A model generated the notes under the pieces. That model was not told where the DNA came from and ran no database searches. It saw nothing but the letters and a program-made list of their open reading frames with translations. Shown piece by piece: positions 56,054 to 64,000 of a stretch of 64,000 nt of DNA. Every line of letters begins with the position of its first letter. The stretch's first letter is position 1. The DNA lies in NCBI RefSeq assembly GCF_014636095.1, contig NZ_BMDV01000005.1:62001-126000 (forward strand), given 5' to 3'. The DNA comes from Acinetobacter modestus. GTDB taxonomy: Bacteria > Pseudomonadota > Gammaproteobacteria > Pseudomonadales > Moraxellaceae. The position numbers and the translations under genes are program-made.

Positions 56054-57082
56054 ATGCAAGATACCCGTTATCAAGTGTTTATTTCTACGTCTGGCAATGA
56101 AATGCAACCAGAGCGAGCAGTCTTGACTCAAACTTTGGTTGGGATGGGTTTCTTTTCGTGGGGCTTAGAACAGCGCACACCATTAAGTACCTCTATTGCT
56201 CGTCGTCAAATAGATGACTGTGATTACGTCGTAATCTTATTAGGTAGCCAGTATGGCGAACAATCCGTTTCAGGTGTCGGTTACATGCATCTGGAATATA
56301 TTTACGCCATGACGAAGCAGAAACCCGTGATTGTATTCATGCATGAAGATCCTGAATCACGTGATGCTGTATTACATGATCATAAATTAGAATTAAGAGA
56401 AAAATTCAAAGAGTTTAGAAAACAGCTTCAACATGAAGTTGATCAAGTTTTTACTTATCGTACTTTGCGTGATTTAGAACTTGCGGTACGTTCAAATATG
56501 CCACAAATGTTAGAGCGTTATCCTGTGGTCGGTTGGGTGCGTCCGCAAAATACGCAAGTTTTACAAGATGAAATTGATAGTTTGCGTGCAAAAGTAAAAC
56601 AACTTGAAACTGAAGTTGGAAGTCGAGAAGTAGATCCGATTGCAACTGTTCCAAAGGTATCAATGCATGAGATTTATTCATTTGAATATCGTATGCATGC
56701 TTATCAAGATGGTAATTTCAAAGAAGTTAAACCATTTCGTAAAATGACATGGGCACAATTACTGAATGTCTTAGGTGCCTCATTTGTAATTCCTACGCCT
56801 GAAGAATATTTTTCTAAACGTATGAATGAATTTTTAAATGAAACAGGTCTCGATGATGCACGTGTAGAAATGCCACGAGCGCATGCTGTTTCTCGCGCGC
56901 AAATCAATATTCGTGCACTCCATGAAATTAAAACACAAATGCGTCAAAATGAATGGATCATGCCAACTGGTCGTGATGATCGCCAACGGATGCTATGGCA
57001 ATTGACCTCAAAAGGGCAAAAGTTATTAGAAAGTAACATTTTGGATAGTAATCGGGTTTTTCAATTTAAGACCATGCATTAA
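56054..57082 (+). CDS. DUF4062 domain protein
   Basis: A 342-residue protein. The N-terminal DUF4062 domain (residues 4-100) reads YQVFISTSGNEMQPERAVLT, then GLEQRTPLSTSIARRQIDDC and VVILLGSQYGE; it is related to the TIR/SEFIR-like Rossmann folds often found in NTPase and defence proteins. A coiled segment follows (DEIDSLRAKVKQLETEVGS), then a C-terminal helical domain with a winged-helix look. No NTPase domain is attached. TGAGG precedes the ATG. Single-gene unit between murI and hemH; function unknown. Confidence 0.82.
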   Translation: MQDTRYQVFISTSGNEMQPERAVLTQTLVGMGFFSWGLEQRTPLSTSIARRQIDDCDYVVILLGSQYGEQSVSGVGYMHLEYIYAMTKQKPVIVFMHEDPESRDAVLHDHKLELREKFKEFRKQLQHEVDQVFTYRTLRDLELAVRSNMPQMLERYPVVGWVRPQNTQVLQDEIDSLRAKVKQLETEVGSREVDPIATVPKVSMHEIYSFEYRMHAYQDGNFKEVKPFRKMTWAQLLNVLGASFVIPTPEEYFSKRMNEFLNETGLDDARVEMPRAHAVSRAQINIRALHEIKTQMRQNEWIMPTGRDDRQRMLWQLTSKGQKLLESNILDSNRVFQFKTMH

Positions 57083-57151
57083 TTCAATTTAAAAAATAAT
57101 CATAAAACTGCTAAAGTAATTGAAGAAATTCAGCTATAGCGGAAGCGATCT

Positions 57152-58168
57152 ATGTCAGCTACACCAAAACCAAAAGTGACTGTGGTTTTAGCAAATTTAG
57201 GTACGCCAGACGAAGCAACTGTCCCAGCAGTACGTCGATTTTTAAAACAATTTTTATCCGATACACGTGTAATTGAAATCCCGAAACCGATTTGGTGGAT
57301 TATTTTACATTTATTTGTATTGACATTCCGCCCTAAAAGAGTGGCTGAAGCTTATGCTTCCGTATGGTCAAAAGATTCACCAATGCGAGAAATTGTGCTT
57401 GAGCAAACTGAATTGGTGAAGCAACGCTTACAATCGGAAAATCAGCATTTTGATTTGACGGTTGTTCCTGCTATGACCTATGGGCAACCCAGCATATATG
57501 GTGTTTTTGAGCAGCTTGAAAAACATCCACAAGAGCATGTTATCCTTTTACCTTTATTTCCGCAGTATTCCGCAACATCAACAGCCCCCCTGTATGATGC
57601 TTTTGCAAAATGGATTCCTAAACAACGCCATTTACCCGGTCTTACTTTAATCAAAGATTATTATCAACATCCCATGTTTATTCAGGCATTGGCGGATAGT
57701 GTCGTCGCTTATCAAGCCCAATATGGTAAACCTGAAAAATTATTGATGTCTTTTCATGGTATTCCGCAGCCTTATGCGGATAAAGGTGATCCTTATGCTG
57801 ATCGTTGTCGTATGACAGCGAAACTCGTCGCTGAAGCATTACACTTAAATGAGCATGAATGGGCAATCAGTTTTCAATCTCGCTTTGGTAAGCAGGAATG
57901 GGTTAAGCCATATACGGATGTGATTTTACAGCAATGGGGTGAGCAAAAAGTTAAATCAGTGCAAGTGTTGAGCCCTGCATTTTCGGCGGATTGTTTAGAA
58001 ACATTGGAAGAGTTAGCCATCCAGAATAAAGAACTGTTCCAACATGCGGGTGGAGGGGGATATGCTTATATTCCTGCTTTGAACAGCGATCAAGCGCATA
58101 TTGATTTGCTTGCAAGTCTAGTTCAGGCTAATCTTGATGCCCTTACTCATACCTTAGCCCATCGTTAA
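57152..58168 (+). CDS. hemH: Ferrochelatase
   Basis: A 338-residue enzyme inserting ferrous iron into protoporphyrin [22 protein letters not shown] at the start, SMPR-like [26 protein letters not shown], the metal-site [18 protein letters not shown] with catalytic His, and [16 protein letters not shown] are all present. GGAAGCG lies before the ATG. It is followed 29 bp later by the metallo-hydrolase gene. Confidence 0.97.
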   Translation: MSATPKPKVTVVLANLGTPDEATVPAVRRFLKQFLSDTRVIEIPKPIWWIILHLFVLTFRPKRVAEAYASVWSKDSPMREIVLEQTELVKQRLQSENQHFDLTVVPAMTYGQPSIYGVFEQLEKHPQEHVILLPLFPQYSATSTAPLYDAFAKWIPKQRHLPGLTLIKDYYQHPMFIQALADSVVAYQAQYGKPEKLLMSFHGIPQPYADKGDPYADRCRMTAKLVAEALHLNEHEWAISFQSRFGKQEWVKPYTDVILQQWGEQKVKSVQVLSPAFSADCLETLEELAIQNKELFQHAGGGGYAYIPALNSDQAHIDLLASLVQANLDALTHTLAHR

Positions 58169-58197
58169 ATTGACGTTTTATTTCGCCAGAGGTTTTT

Positions 58198-58842
58198 ATG
58201 CTGCAAGTCAAAATTGTACCCGTTACTGCATTTGCCCAAAATTGTTCTATTCTTTGGGATAGTGAAAGTAAAGAGGCTGTTTTGATTGACGCAGGTGGTG
58301 ATGCCGCGGTACTCAAACAACAAGTAGAAGCACTCGGTTTAAATGTTAAAGCACTTTGGTTAACGCATGGGCATCTTGATCATGCAGGTGCGGTGGGTGA
58401 ACTTGCTGAGACATGGAATATTCCAGTGATTGGGCCGCATAAAGAAGATCAATTTTGGCTTGATATGATCCAAGAAGTCTCAGCACGTTATGGTTTCCCG
58501 ATCCCACAACCTGTCAAAGTTGATCAGTGGTTAGAGGGGGGGGAAACGTTGAAACTGGGTGAGGATGAGTTTGAAGTGCGTTTTGCGCCAGGGCATACTC
58601 CAGGTCATGTGATGTTCTATAATGCTAAACATGGTTTGCTATGGACAGGTGATGTATTGTTCAAAGGTTCGATTGGGCGTACTGATTTTCCAAAAGGTAA
58701 TCATCAGCAATTACTTGATTCAATTCAACATGAATGCTTTAGCCTGCCAGATGAAACGCAATTTATCTCAGGGCATGGACCGATGAGTACCATCGGCTAT
58801 GAAAAGCAGTTCAATCCTTTTGTGGCAAGTAAAGCTGGTTAA
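58198..58842 (+). CDS. MBL-fold metallo-hydrolase (glyoxalase II-like)
   Basis: A 214-residue YcbL-type protein. LTHGHLDHAGAVGEL is the HxHxDH metal motif, GHTPGHVMFY and WTGDVLFKGSIGRTDFPKGN supply the other ligands, and SGHGPMSTIGYEKQFNPF closes the site. Relatives hydrolyse S-lactoylglutathione or related thioesters; the substrate is not certain. AGAGG precedes the ATG; probably co-transcribed with hemH. Confidence 0.92.
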   Translation: MLQVKIVPVTAFAQNCSILWDSESKEAVLIDAGGDAAVLKQQVEALGLNVKALWLTHGHLDHAGAVGELAETWNIPVIGPHKEDQFWLDMIQEVSARYGFPIPQPVKVDQWLEGGETLKLGEDEFEVRFAPGHTPGHVMFYNAKHGLLWTGDVLFKGSIGRTDFPKGNHQQLLDSIQHECFSLPDETQFISGHGPMSTIGYEKQFNPFVASKAG

Positions 58843-58869
58843 TTTCGGCACGACTAACCAAGAAGATGA

Positions 58870-59061
58870 TTAATCTTCATAATCGTCTTCTTGGCGTTGC
58901 AAGCCTGATTGAGGGGTATCTTGAGTAGGTAATTTGTATTCATCGCTCGCCCAAGCTCCGAGATCGATTAGTTTGCAACGCTCAGAGCAGAATGGACGAA
59001 ATTCATTACCTTCCCAAGTGCTGGCTTCACCACAACGAGGACAGGGAAATGTACGTGGCAT
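58870..59061 (-). CDS. yacG: DNA gyrase inhibitor / zinc-finger protein YacG
   Basis: A 63-residue protein with four zinc-binding cysteines: CPRCG at residue 6 and FCSERCKLIDLGAW in the middle, the YacG pattern. In E. coli it binds GyrB and inhibits gyrase. The acidic C-terminal tail is typical. AGGAATTTT before ATG. Convergent with the metallo-hydrolase gene and divergent from the next gene. Confidence 0.93.
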   Translation of the reverse strand: MPRTFPCPRCGEASTWEGNEFRPFCSERCKLIDLGAWASDEYKLPTQDTPQSGLQRQEDDYED

Positions 59062-59152
59062 AGAAAATTCCTAAAACATAAAACAAATAGATTAGGCAAA
59101 AGTAAAGTGAGTTGTTAGACTTATGCCGATTTCTAGATAGTTTGATGAGATT

Positions 59153-59797
59153 ATGTCGATTCGTCAATTTCAAGCACAACGTATGCAAGCCCCTCGTGAT
59201 TTTATTGCTATTCCTAGTACACCGATTTGTGTCGAAATTGGTGCTGGAAAAGGCAAACATGCCTTGTTGTTTACGGGGCAAAATCCGCAAACCACGTTGT
59301 ATGCGATTGAACGAACCAAAGAAAAATTTCTGGCTATGCAAAAACAGCATCAACTAGAACCGCGTGAATATCTCAATCCGATTCATGCCGATGCTTTACC
59401 TTGGATTGTGCATGCCTTATATCCTGCACAGGTCGAACAATTTTTTATTCTCTATCCAAATCCAGAACCGCATAATCCTGCACAACGTTGGCTGAATATG
59501 CCATTCTTTGAGTTCCTACTTTCTCGTCTTCAGCCCAATGGCTCGATTACGCTCGCAAGCAATATTCCTGAATATATTGATGAAGCTGAACAGCAGTTGA
59601 TTGAGCTATGGAAACTGCCATATGAAAAGCAGAAAATTGCAGTAGATTCTGCACGTACTCATTTTGAAATTAAGTACTTAGAACGTGGTGAATTGTGCCA
59701 ACAATTGATCATTCGAAAACCAGAAGGCTATACAACCCGTTTTGATGATTTTGCACCATTGCAAGGGCAGAATATTCAAGAGAACCTTGATGTCTAA
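59153..59797 (+). CDS. TrmB-like class I methyltransferase
   Basis: A 214-residue SAM-dependent methyltransferase. CVEIGAGKGKHALLFTGQNP is the SAM site, with YAIERTKEKFLAM as motif II. The fold and the order QFFILYPNPEPHNPAQRW then FEFLLSRLQPNGSITLASN match the TrmB (tRNA m7G46) superfamily, but the TrmB loop, normally PWPKKRH, reads PNPEPHNP and the tRNA-binding end differs. It is therefore a TrmB paralogue of unknown substrate rather than TrmB itself. Its end overlaps the next gene by eight bases. Confidence 0.8.
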   Translation: MSIRQFQAQRMQAPRDFIAIPSTPICVEIGAGKGKHALLFTGQNPQTTLYAIERTKEKFLAMQKQHQLEPREYLNPIHADALPWIVHALYPAQVEQFFILYPNPEPHNPAQRWLNMPFFEFLLSRLQPNGSITLASNIPEYIDEAEQQLIELWKLPYEKQKIAVDSARTHFEIKYLERGELCQQLIIRKPEGYTTRFDDFAPLQGQNIQENLDV

Positions 59798-60980
59798 ACG
59801 CATTGCGATTATTGGTGCAGGTCCAGCAGGCTTGATGGCTGCTGAAGTGCTGAGCCAATACAACTATCAAATTGATGTGTTTGAACAAAAGCCTTCTGCA
59901 GCGCGCAAGTTTTTAATGGCGGGCAAAACCGGTTTAAATATCTCACATGCTGAGCCTGTAGACGTATTTATACAACGCTATGATCGTACGGATTGGTTGA
60001 ATCCTTGGGTGAAACAATGGGATGCTCAGTGGATTCAAAATTGGATGCAAGGTCTTGGGATCGATTCCTATGTCGGCAGTTCAGGGCGTGTGTTTCCAGT
60101 AGAAATGAAAGCAGCACCGTTACTTCGTGCTTGGTTAAAGCGATTGATGAATGATGGCGTAAAATTTCATTATCGTCATCGTTGTGTGGATTTATCCAAC
60201 AATCAACTCACGATAGAGAATCAGACTCAGCAATTTAGTGCAACTTATGATGCGATTGTGTTGGCCTGCGGAGCAGTGTCATGGTCACAACTCGGCAGTG
60301 ATGGGGCGTGGCAGCAATGGCTTTCCATCAATGAAATTGAACCATTTCAGGCTAGCAATGCTGGGGTGCTGAAACAATGGTCGCCGTTTATGCAAGATTG
60401 TTTCGGTCAGCCACTCAAACGAGTTGATGCGTGGGTTACATCTGAGCGAAAGACACATGGTGATATCATCATTACGCATTATGGTTTTGAAAGTGGAGTG
60501 ATTTATAAATTGGGTCGTGATCTCAGAGCACAGCTTGCCCAACAGCAAGTTCTACAATTGCATCTGGATTTGTTACCAGATCTCAGCATCGAACAATTAG
60601 AAAAGAAATTACAGGGCAATAAAAAGCAGTCTCTTACCAATCTTTGGCGTAAAGCAGGGTTGGATCAGGTCAAAATTAATCTGCTTCGGGAAATCGTTGA
60701 TAAAAGCTTATGGTCAGATGCCAAGCAAATGGTGCAGCAGATCAAGTATCTCAGTATTTCTTTAGATGGCTTCCGTCCAATCGAAGAGGCAATTAGCTGT
60801 GCGGGCGGGGTCAAGCAAGATGTTTTATCTTCACAACTGCAATTGAAATCTAATCCTTATCTGTTTTGCTGTGGCGAAATGCTGGACTGGGATGCACCAA
60901 CAGGCGGATATTTGCTGACGGCTTGTTTTGCCACAGGGCGAGCAGCAGGGCAAGGTGTACAACATTTTTTAAGCAGATAA
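59790..60980 (+). CDS. BaiN/RdsA-like NAD(P)/FAD-dependent oxidoreductase (HI0933 type)
   Basis: A 396-residue flavoprotein. IAIIGAGPAGLMAAEVLSQY binds FAD, AARKFLMAGKTGLNISHAEP is the conserved loop of the HI0933/TIGR03862 group, and CCGEMLDWDAPTGGYLLTAC is the C-terminal FAD segment. The SGRVFPVEMKA segment also belongs to this family. ATG at 59790 overlaps the methyltransferase gene by eight bases, so the two are coupled. Physiological substrate unknown. Confidence 0.9.
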   Translation: MSKRIAIIGAGPAGLMAAEVLSQYNYQIDVFEQKPSAARKFLMAGKTGLNISHAEPVDVFIQRYDRTDWLNPWVKQWDAQWIQNWMQGLGIDSYVGSSGRVFPVEMKAAPLLRAWLKRLMNDGVKFHYRHRCVDLSNNQLTIENQTQQFSATYDAIVLACGAVSWSQLGSDGAWQQWLSINEIEPFQASNAGVLKQWSPFMQDCFGQPLKRVDAWVTSERKTHGDIIITHYGFESGVIYKLGRDLRAQLAQQQVLQLHLDLLPDLSIEQLEKKLQGNKKQSLTNLWRKAGLDQVKINLLREIVDKSLWSDAKQMVQQIKYLSISLDGFRPIEEAISCAGGVKQDVLSSQLQLKSNPYLFCCGEMLDWDAPTGGYLLTACFATGRAAGQGVQHFLSR

Positions 60981-61058
60981 ACATGCTGTTTTGTACTTTG
61001 TTTGATATGTGAATAGTGTTAGTTTTGAGTAGTCAATAAATATAGGATGCATGATGGT

Positions 61059-61469
61059 ATGTCTGAACAATCGCCAGTATATCAAGGGAGTTGTTTATGT
61101 CAGGGCATCCGCTACGAAATTCAGGGTGAAATTGGTGAGATAGTCCAATGCCATTGTCAGCGTTGCCGTAAAGCTAACGGGACGGCTTATGCCACCAATG
61201 CACAGATTAGTAGTAGAGATTTTAAAATTGTACAAGGTGAGCACCTCGTTAAAAAATTTGCTGTTGCAGGTGTTTATCGCTGGTTTTGTGGAGAATGTGG
61301 TTCACCACTCATTAGCTCACGTGATGCGCAGCCAGAATTGTATCGTTTAAGAATTGGTACATTAGATACACCTTTACAGCAAAAACCAAGCATGCATATT
61401 TTCGCGGCGTCAAAAGCAGAATGGGACTGCATTACAGATGATTTACCACAATATACCGAACGCCCATAA
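61059..61469 (+). CDS. GFA family (glutathione-dependent formaldehyde-activating enzyme-like) protein
   Basis: A 136-residue zinc protein of the Gfa/CENP-V fold. GSCLCQGIRYEI, CHCQRCRKANG and WFCGECGSPL hold the seven or so zinc cysteines. Function in this group is mostly unproven; the name comes from one member that binds formaldehyde and glutathione. ATG at 61059 has TAGGA upstream; an ATG four codons earlier is also open. Confidence 0.88.
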   Translation: MSEQSPVYQGSCLCQGIRYEIQGEIGEIVQCHCQRCRKANGTAYATNAQISSRDFKIVQGEHLVKKFAVAGVYRWFCGECGSPLISSRDAQPELYRLRIGTLDTPLQQKPSMHIFAASKAEWDCITDDLPQYTERP

Positions 61470-61487
61470 GTAGGTAGTGCAACTATC

Positions 61488-62126
61488 ATGATTTTTGAAA
61501 CTTCTGAATTAGATGCCAATCAGATCTATCGTTTGTTGGTTGGGGGAATTACGCCTAGACCCATCGCATGGATCAGTACAATTTCTGCGGGTGGCGTAGC
61601 CAATATAGCCCCTTATTCATTCTTTAACGTTGCGAGTTGTAATCCTCCCATCCTTTGGTATTCGCAAGTCAATCCAAGAAATGGGCAAGATAAAGATACT
61701 TTGAGAAATTTAATCGAGACTCAACAATGTGCGATTCATATTGTAAATTCACAACTACTTGAACAGATGAATTTATCTTGTGCTTTATTGCCCCCAGAGC
61801 AAAGTGAGTTTGATTTTGCTGAGATTGAGTCTGAACCGAGCCATGCGGTCGCAGCCTTGGCAGTAAAATATGCACCAGTGCGTTATGAATGCCAATTAAG
61901 AGAAGTGATTCAACTCAGTAGCTTAGCATCCGGAGGTACAGTCGTATTGCTGGATGTCAAATCGATTTATGTTGATGATCGGTTATGGGATGGGCAGATG
62001 ATTGATCAACAGCAACTCGATAGTGTTGGGAAAATGGGTGGCGATTTTTATAGTTTAACGACAGATTTATCTAAATTGGTTAGACCCAACATTACAATAG
62101 AAAATGATGATAAAAAAGGAGGCTAA
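61488..62126 (+). CDS. Flavin reductase family protein (FMN-binding split barrel)
   Basis: A 212-residue FMN-binding protein. YRLLVGGITPRPIAWISTIS is the family opening, followed by GVANIAPYSFFNVASCNPPI; the segment CQLREVIQLSSLASGGTVVL lies in the split-barrel core. Such proteins reduce flavin for a monooxygenase or act on their own. It follows the GFA gene by 18 bp and may be in the same transcript. Confidence 0.88.
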   Translation: MIFETSELDANQIYRLLVGGITPRPIAWISTISAGGVANIAPYSFFNVASCNPPILWYSQVNPRNGQDKDTLRNLIETQQCAIHIVNSQLLEQMNLSCALLPPEQSEFDFAEIESEPSHAVAALAVKYAPVRYECQLREVIQLSSLASGGTVVLLDVKSIYVDDRLWDGQMIDQQQLDSVGKMGGDFYSLTTDLSKLVRPNITIENDDKKGG

Positions 62127-62140
62127 GTACCTCCTTTATC

Positions 62141-62473
62141 TTATTTTGCAGTCAGTGCTTTACCTTCAAACTTCACGCCATCCCAACCATTTTGCATAAA
62201 CTGACGAATATTTTGATGATCCGTTGCTTCGGGTGTCGCCAATACAGATGCATAATGTTCCGCAAATAAACTGAGCGTATCCGCTTGATTTAAGCCTTCG
62301 ATTTGAGCAAAGCTGAGTACTTTTGCGCTGCCTTGGTTTTCGGTTTCAGCATTTGATTGTGCGCCATTTTGAAAGGCTGTTGGTGTATGTTGATAACGCG
62401 CTTCAATAAATGCTAATACGTCTGCAAACTTTGCTGAACCATCTTTAAGTTGTGCCAATAAGCTTTGAGCCAT
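62141..62473 (-). CDS. HopJ-family protein
   Basis: A 110-residue soluble protein. FADVLAFIEARYQHTPTAFQ, then GSAKVLSFAQIEGL and ATPEATDHQNIRQFMQNGWD, ending FEGKALTAK, is the HopJ type III effector family pattern. The family is common in bacteria without type III secretion, and no secretion signal is seen here, so an intracellular housekeeping role is more likely. ATG at 62473 has TGGAA upstream; the longer frame back to 62710 is Arg/Cys-rich and not conserved-looking. Convergent with the flavin reductase gene. Confidence 0.85.
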   Translation of the reverse strand: MAQSLLAQLKDGSAKFADVLAFIEARYQHTPTAFQNGAQSNAETENQGSAKVLSFAQIEGLNQADTLSLFAEHYASVLATPEATDHQNIRQFMQNGWDGVKFEGKALTAK

Positions 62474-62696
62474 TTCAAAATTCCATGTTTGATGAAGTAA
62501 TGCCCGCATCATAACATTTAAAATACAGCATCGCATTTGAACTGGACGTTGTAATCTTGGCAGTTTATGCTCAAAACGAGCATCAATCTTTTGAATAATA
62601 ATGAATAGACACCGTTTAAAGTGGCCCTCATCAAGGTCTGTGTTACGATTTTTAGTGCTGATATTAAGTTGTCGTTTTGTCTTGCAACTCCGTCGT

Positions 62697-63458
62697 ATGG
62701 TGATGCGCATACTTCCTTTTATGCGTTTACAAAGTCAGGTTAGCAATGTGGTTTATTTATCTTGGTTGGTGGATGTTGAGCAAGTTCGCCAGCGTTATCC
62801 AGATCCTGTTGTGTTATGGGAAAAGCAGGGCAAAACCATTTTTACTATTTTAACTTATCAGCACCAGCACTTTGGCTTTACTTTCCTTGGAAAACTACGC
62901 CAGTTAATGCCTTCACCTCGGCAAAGTAATTGGCGCTTTTATTTAGATGAATCAAAGCCCAAGACTGTAATATTTGAACAAGTGATCGTTGATCAAGCTC
63001 TGTATGTGATCGGTGGTCGCCTCGCCAGTGATGTGATGCCTGCACAATATGCACCAAATTTTCAGCATCAACGAGATGAAAATGCGATTCATACTCATAT
63101 TCGCATGGATGAAGATTATTCTTTTAGCAGTGATATACACATCACTATGCAGAAACGTTTACCTGAGGCTTGGCAAAGCTTATTTTCCTCATGGGAGGAG
63201 GCTGTTCAATTTTTGGTGGATCAAGATCATGCGTGGGCTGAATGGGTTGACCAACCGACTCGGATGTCGCAAGGGGATATCAACATGCCTGTGCAATTTC
63301 AACAAATTCAGGCTGCTGAGATCGATAAATTACAGACTCCTCAATTATTGCAACAATTTGGTTTAGATGATGATGCCGCAGCCGCAGCTTTTACTTTTGT
63401 GGTTCCTAAACTGGATTTTTATGTGGTGGGAGAAAAAGTATTGCCAGAATCTCAATAA
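62697..63458 (+). CDS. DUF2071-like protein (YqjF/acetoacetate decarboxylase-like)
   Basis: A 253-residue soluble protein. NVVYLSWLVDVEQVRQRYPD opens the domain and YVIGGRLASDVMPAQY, DYSFSSDIHIT and FTFVVPKLDFYVVGEKVLP follow, in the manner of DUF2071 proteins related to the acetoacetate decarboxylase fold; this call is by resemblance. ATG at 62697 and 62703 are equivalent candidates and neither has a ribosome site. Divergent from the HopJ-like gene over about 220 bp in which I see no other gene. Confidence 0.65.
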   Translation: MVMRILPFMRLQSQVSNVVYLSWLVDVEQVRQRYPDPVVLWEKQGKTIFTILTYQHQHFGFTFLGKLRQLMPSPRQSNWRFYLDESKPKTVIFEQVIVDQALYVIGGRLASDVMPAQYAPNFQHQRDENAIHTHIRMDEDYSFSSDIHITMQKRLPEAWQSLFSSWEEAVQFLVDQDHAWAEWVDQPTRMSQGDINMPVQFQQIQAAEIDKLQTPQLLQQFGLDDDAAAAAFTFVVPKLDFYVVGEKVLPESQ

Positions 63459-63460
63459 AT

Positions 63461-63486
63461 TGTGGATAACTTTGTGTTTATACACA
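63461..63486. promoter_or_regulatory. Two perfect DnaA boxes upstream of the crcB promoter
   Basis: TGTGGATAA (63461-63469, reverse of TTATCCACA) and TTATACACA (63478-63486) fit TTATNCACA perfectly and face each other. The second ends four bases before the proposed -35. DnaA binding is inferred from sequence. Confidence 0.5.
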
Positions 63487-63490
63487 GCAG

Positions 63491-63518
63491 TTGAGTTGTC
63501 TAAAAATTATGTTATTTT
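63491..63518 (+). promoter_or_regulatory. Probable crcB promoter
   Basis: TTGAGT and TATTTT with a 16-bp spacer. Transcription would start near 63525, exactly at the 5' end of the fluoride riboswitch aptamer, which supports the call. Confidence 0.6.
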
Positions 63519-63524
63519 AGAGCA

Positions 63525-63602
63525 AAGGAGATGGCATTCCTCCTATTACAAACCGCCGTTTTGGCTAATGATGCCTACGTTACCCTGAACAGGGGGCGTA
63601 GG
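63525..63602 (+). promoter_or_regulatory. Fluoride riboswitch (crcB motif)
   Basis: GGAGATGGCATTCCTCC (63527-63543) followed by AAACCGCC-GTTTT-GGC and TAATGATGCCTACG (63567-63579) is the crcB-motif aptamer: GATGGCATTCC pairs within itself and TGCC with GGCA. CCTACG (63574-63579) can alternatively pair with CGTAGG (63597-63602) around the small hairpin CCCT-GAAC-AGGG, a plausible expression platform. The gene that follows is crcB, the known regulon member. Confidence 0.93.
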
Positions 63603-63716
63603 TTTGTGCGTGCTCTGTTCCCATTTTGGAGTTCGCAAATGAAAAATCTTCAGAAAATTAGCTATAAACTCATGCTGAATATCATTTTAGCTCCAGCGCA
63701 GTGTGTGGAGTAAATC

Positions 63717-64000
63717 ATGTACTATCCTTTACTCTCAATCGCACTTGGCTCGGTATTAGGTGCATGGTTACGTTGGTTTTTGGGTTTAAAGCTGAATCCT
63801 ATTTTCCCCAATATTCCTTTAGGAACGGTCACCGTCAACTTTGTTGGTGGCTTTATTATTGGTTTTGCAATTTCCTATTTTTCTCAAAGTTCATTGAGTC
63901 CCAATTACAAACTGTTCGTGATCACGGGCTTTTGTGGTGCATTGACCACGTTCTCAACATTTTCGGCTGAGATTATTACCTTATTGCAAAGTGGTAAATT
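63717..64000 (+). CDS. crcB: Fluoride exporter CrcB/Fluc (partial, runs off the edge)
   Basis: The first 94 residues of CrcB are in the window. ATG at 63717 has GGAG seven bases upstream. [20 protein letters not shown], then [20 protein letters not shown] with the conserved Asn and Gly, and [16 protein letters not shown] with the TTFST motif, are the Fluc hallmarks. It is a four-helix dual-topology fluoride channel of about 125 residues, so some 30 are missing. Expression is set by the riboswitch just upstream. An overlapping frame starting at 63701 is not real. Confidence 0.95.
   Translation, partial: MYYPLLSIALGSVLGAWLRWFLGLKLNPIFPNIPLGTVTVNFVGGFIIGFAISYFSQSSLSPNYKLFVITGFCGALTTFSTFSAEIITLLQSGK

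Noticed and set aside
63701..63970. ORF overlapping the crcB region in another frame
   Set aside because: The frame from 63717 encodes unmistakable CrcB; the other is Cys/Trp/Phe-rich shadow.

Overview
The window looks like ordinary chromosome of an Acinetobacter-type gammaproteobacterium (Moraxellaceae). The DNA is AT-rich. The proteins are of that type: a two-domain polyphosphate:AMP phosphotransferase, a six-gene Mrp antiporter with fused A and B subunits, a UbiE with a low-complexity N-terminal tail, a bifunctional HisIE, and an isolated gspF-gspG pair (type II secretion genes are scattered in this genus). I see no insertion sequence, integrase, prophage, CRISPR array, rRNA or tRNA gene. 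Genus is inferred from protein resemblance, not from a marker gene.

Layout. 1-856: end of infB and rbfA. 1014-7230 (minus): mrpABCDEFG. 7660-11346 (minus): a RecF-like ATPase with decayed catalytic motifs, an intact FBH1-type UvrD helicase and hisIE, closely spaced. 11429-17903 (minus): small metabolic and unknown genes, then the ubiquinone genes ubiE-ubiJ-ubiB. 18108-19526: pap. 20241-29447: recC-recB-recD. 29448-30150: a gene-free stretch with one or two probable small transcripts. 30151-31449 (minus): a serine hydrolase. 31689-34307: rpsO-pnp. 34564-37250: a DctA-type symporter and a CorA-type transporter. 37280-44587 (minus): cbpA-cbpM, a LysE exporter, hslO, a Kef-type antiporter and priA. 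44749-46490: gspF-gspG. 46753-52215: small membrane proteins, a csaA pseudogene, lnt-corC, tusA and an ArgO-like exporter. 52504-54216 (minus): ETF:ubiquinone oxidoreductase. 54404-63458: DUF1285, murI, DUF4062, hemH, a metallo-hydrolase, yacG, a TrmB-like methyltransferase, a flavoprotein, GFA, flavin reductase, HopJ-like and DUF2071 genes. 63491-64000: a fluoride riboswitch and the start of crcB.

Functional themes are ion homeostasis (Mrp, Kef, CorA, CrcB), DNA repair and restart (RecBCD, PriA, FBH1-type helicase), translation and RNA decay (IF-2, RbfA, S15, PNPase), the respiratory quinone pool (UbiE/J/B, ETF-QO) and the envelope (Lnt, GspF/G, MurI).

The least ordinary signal is a run of six DnaA-box-like 9-mers spaced exactly 12 bp apart, all in one orientation, between recB and recD, with two more related 9-mers just upstream. 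Two further perfect DnaA boxes lie directly upstream of the fluoride riboswitch promoter. Others worth a look are the ATPase that has lost its Walker B glutamate, signature glycine and H-switch beside an intact helicase, a stand-alone terminator-ended RNA after recD, and a perfect palindrome between the -35 and -10 of the pap promoter.
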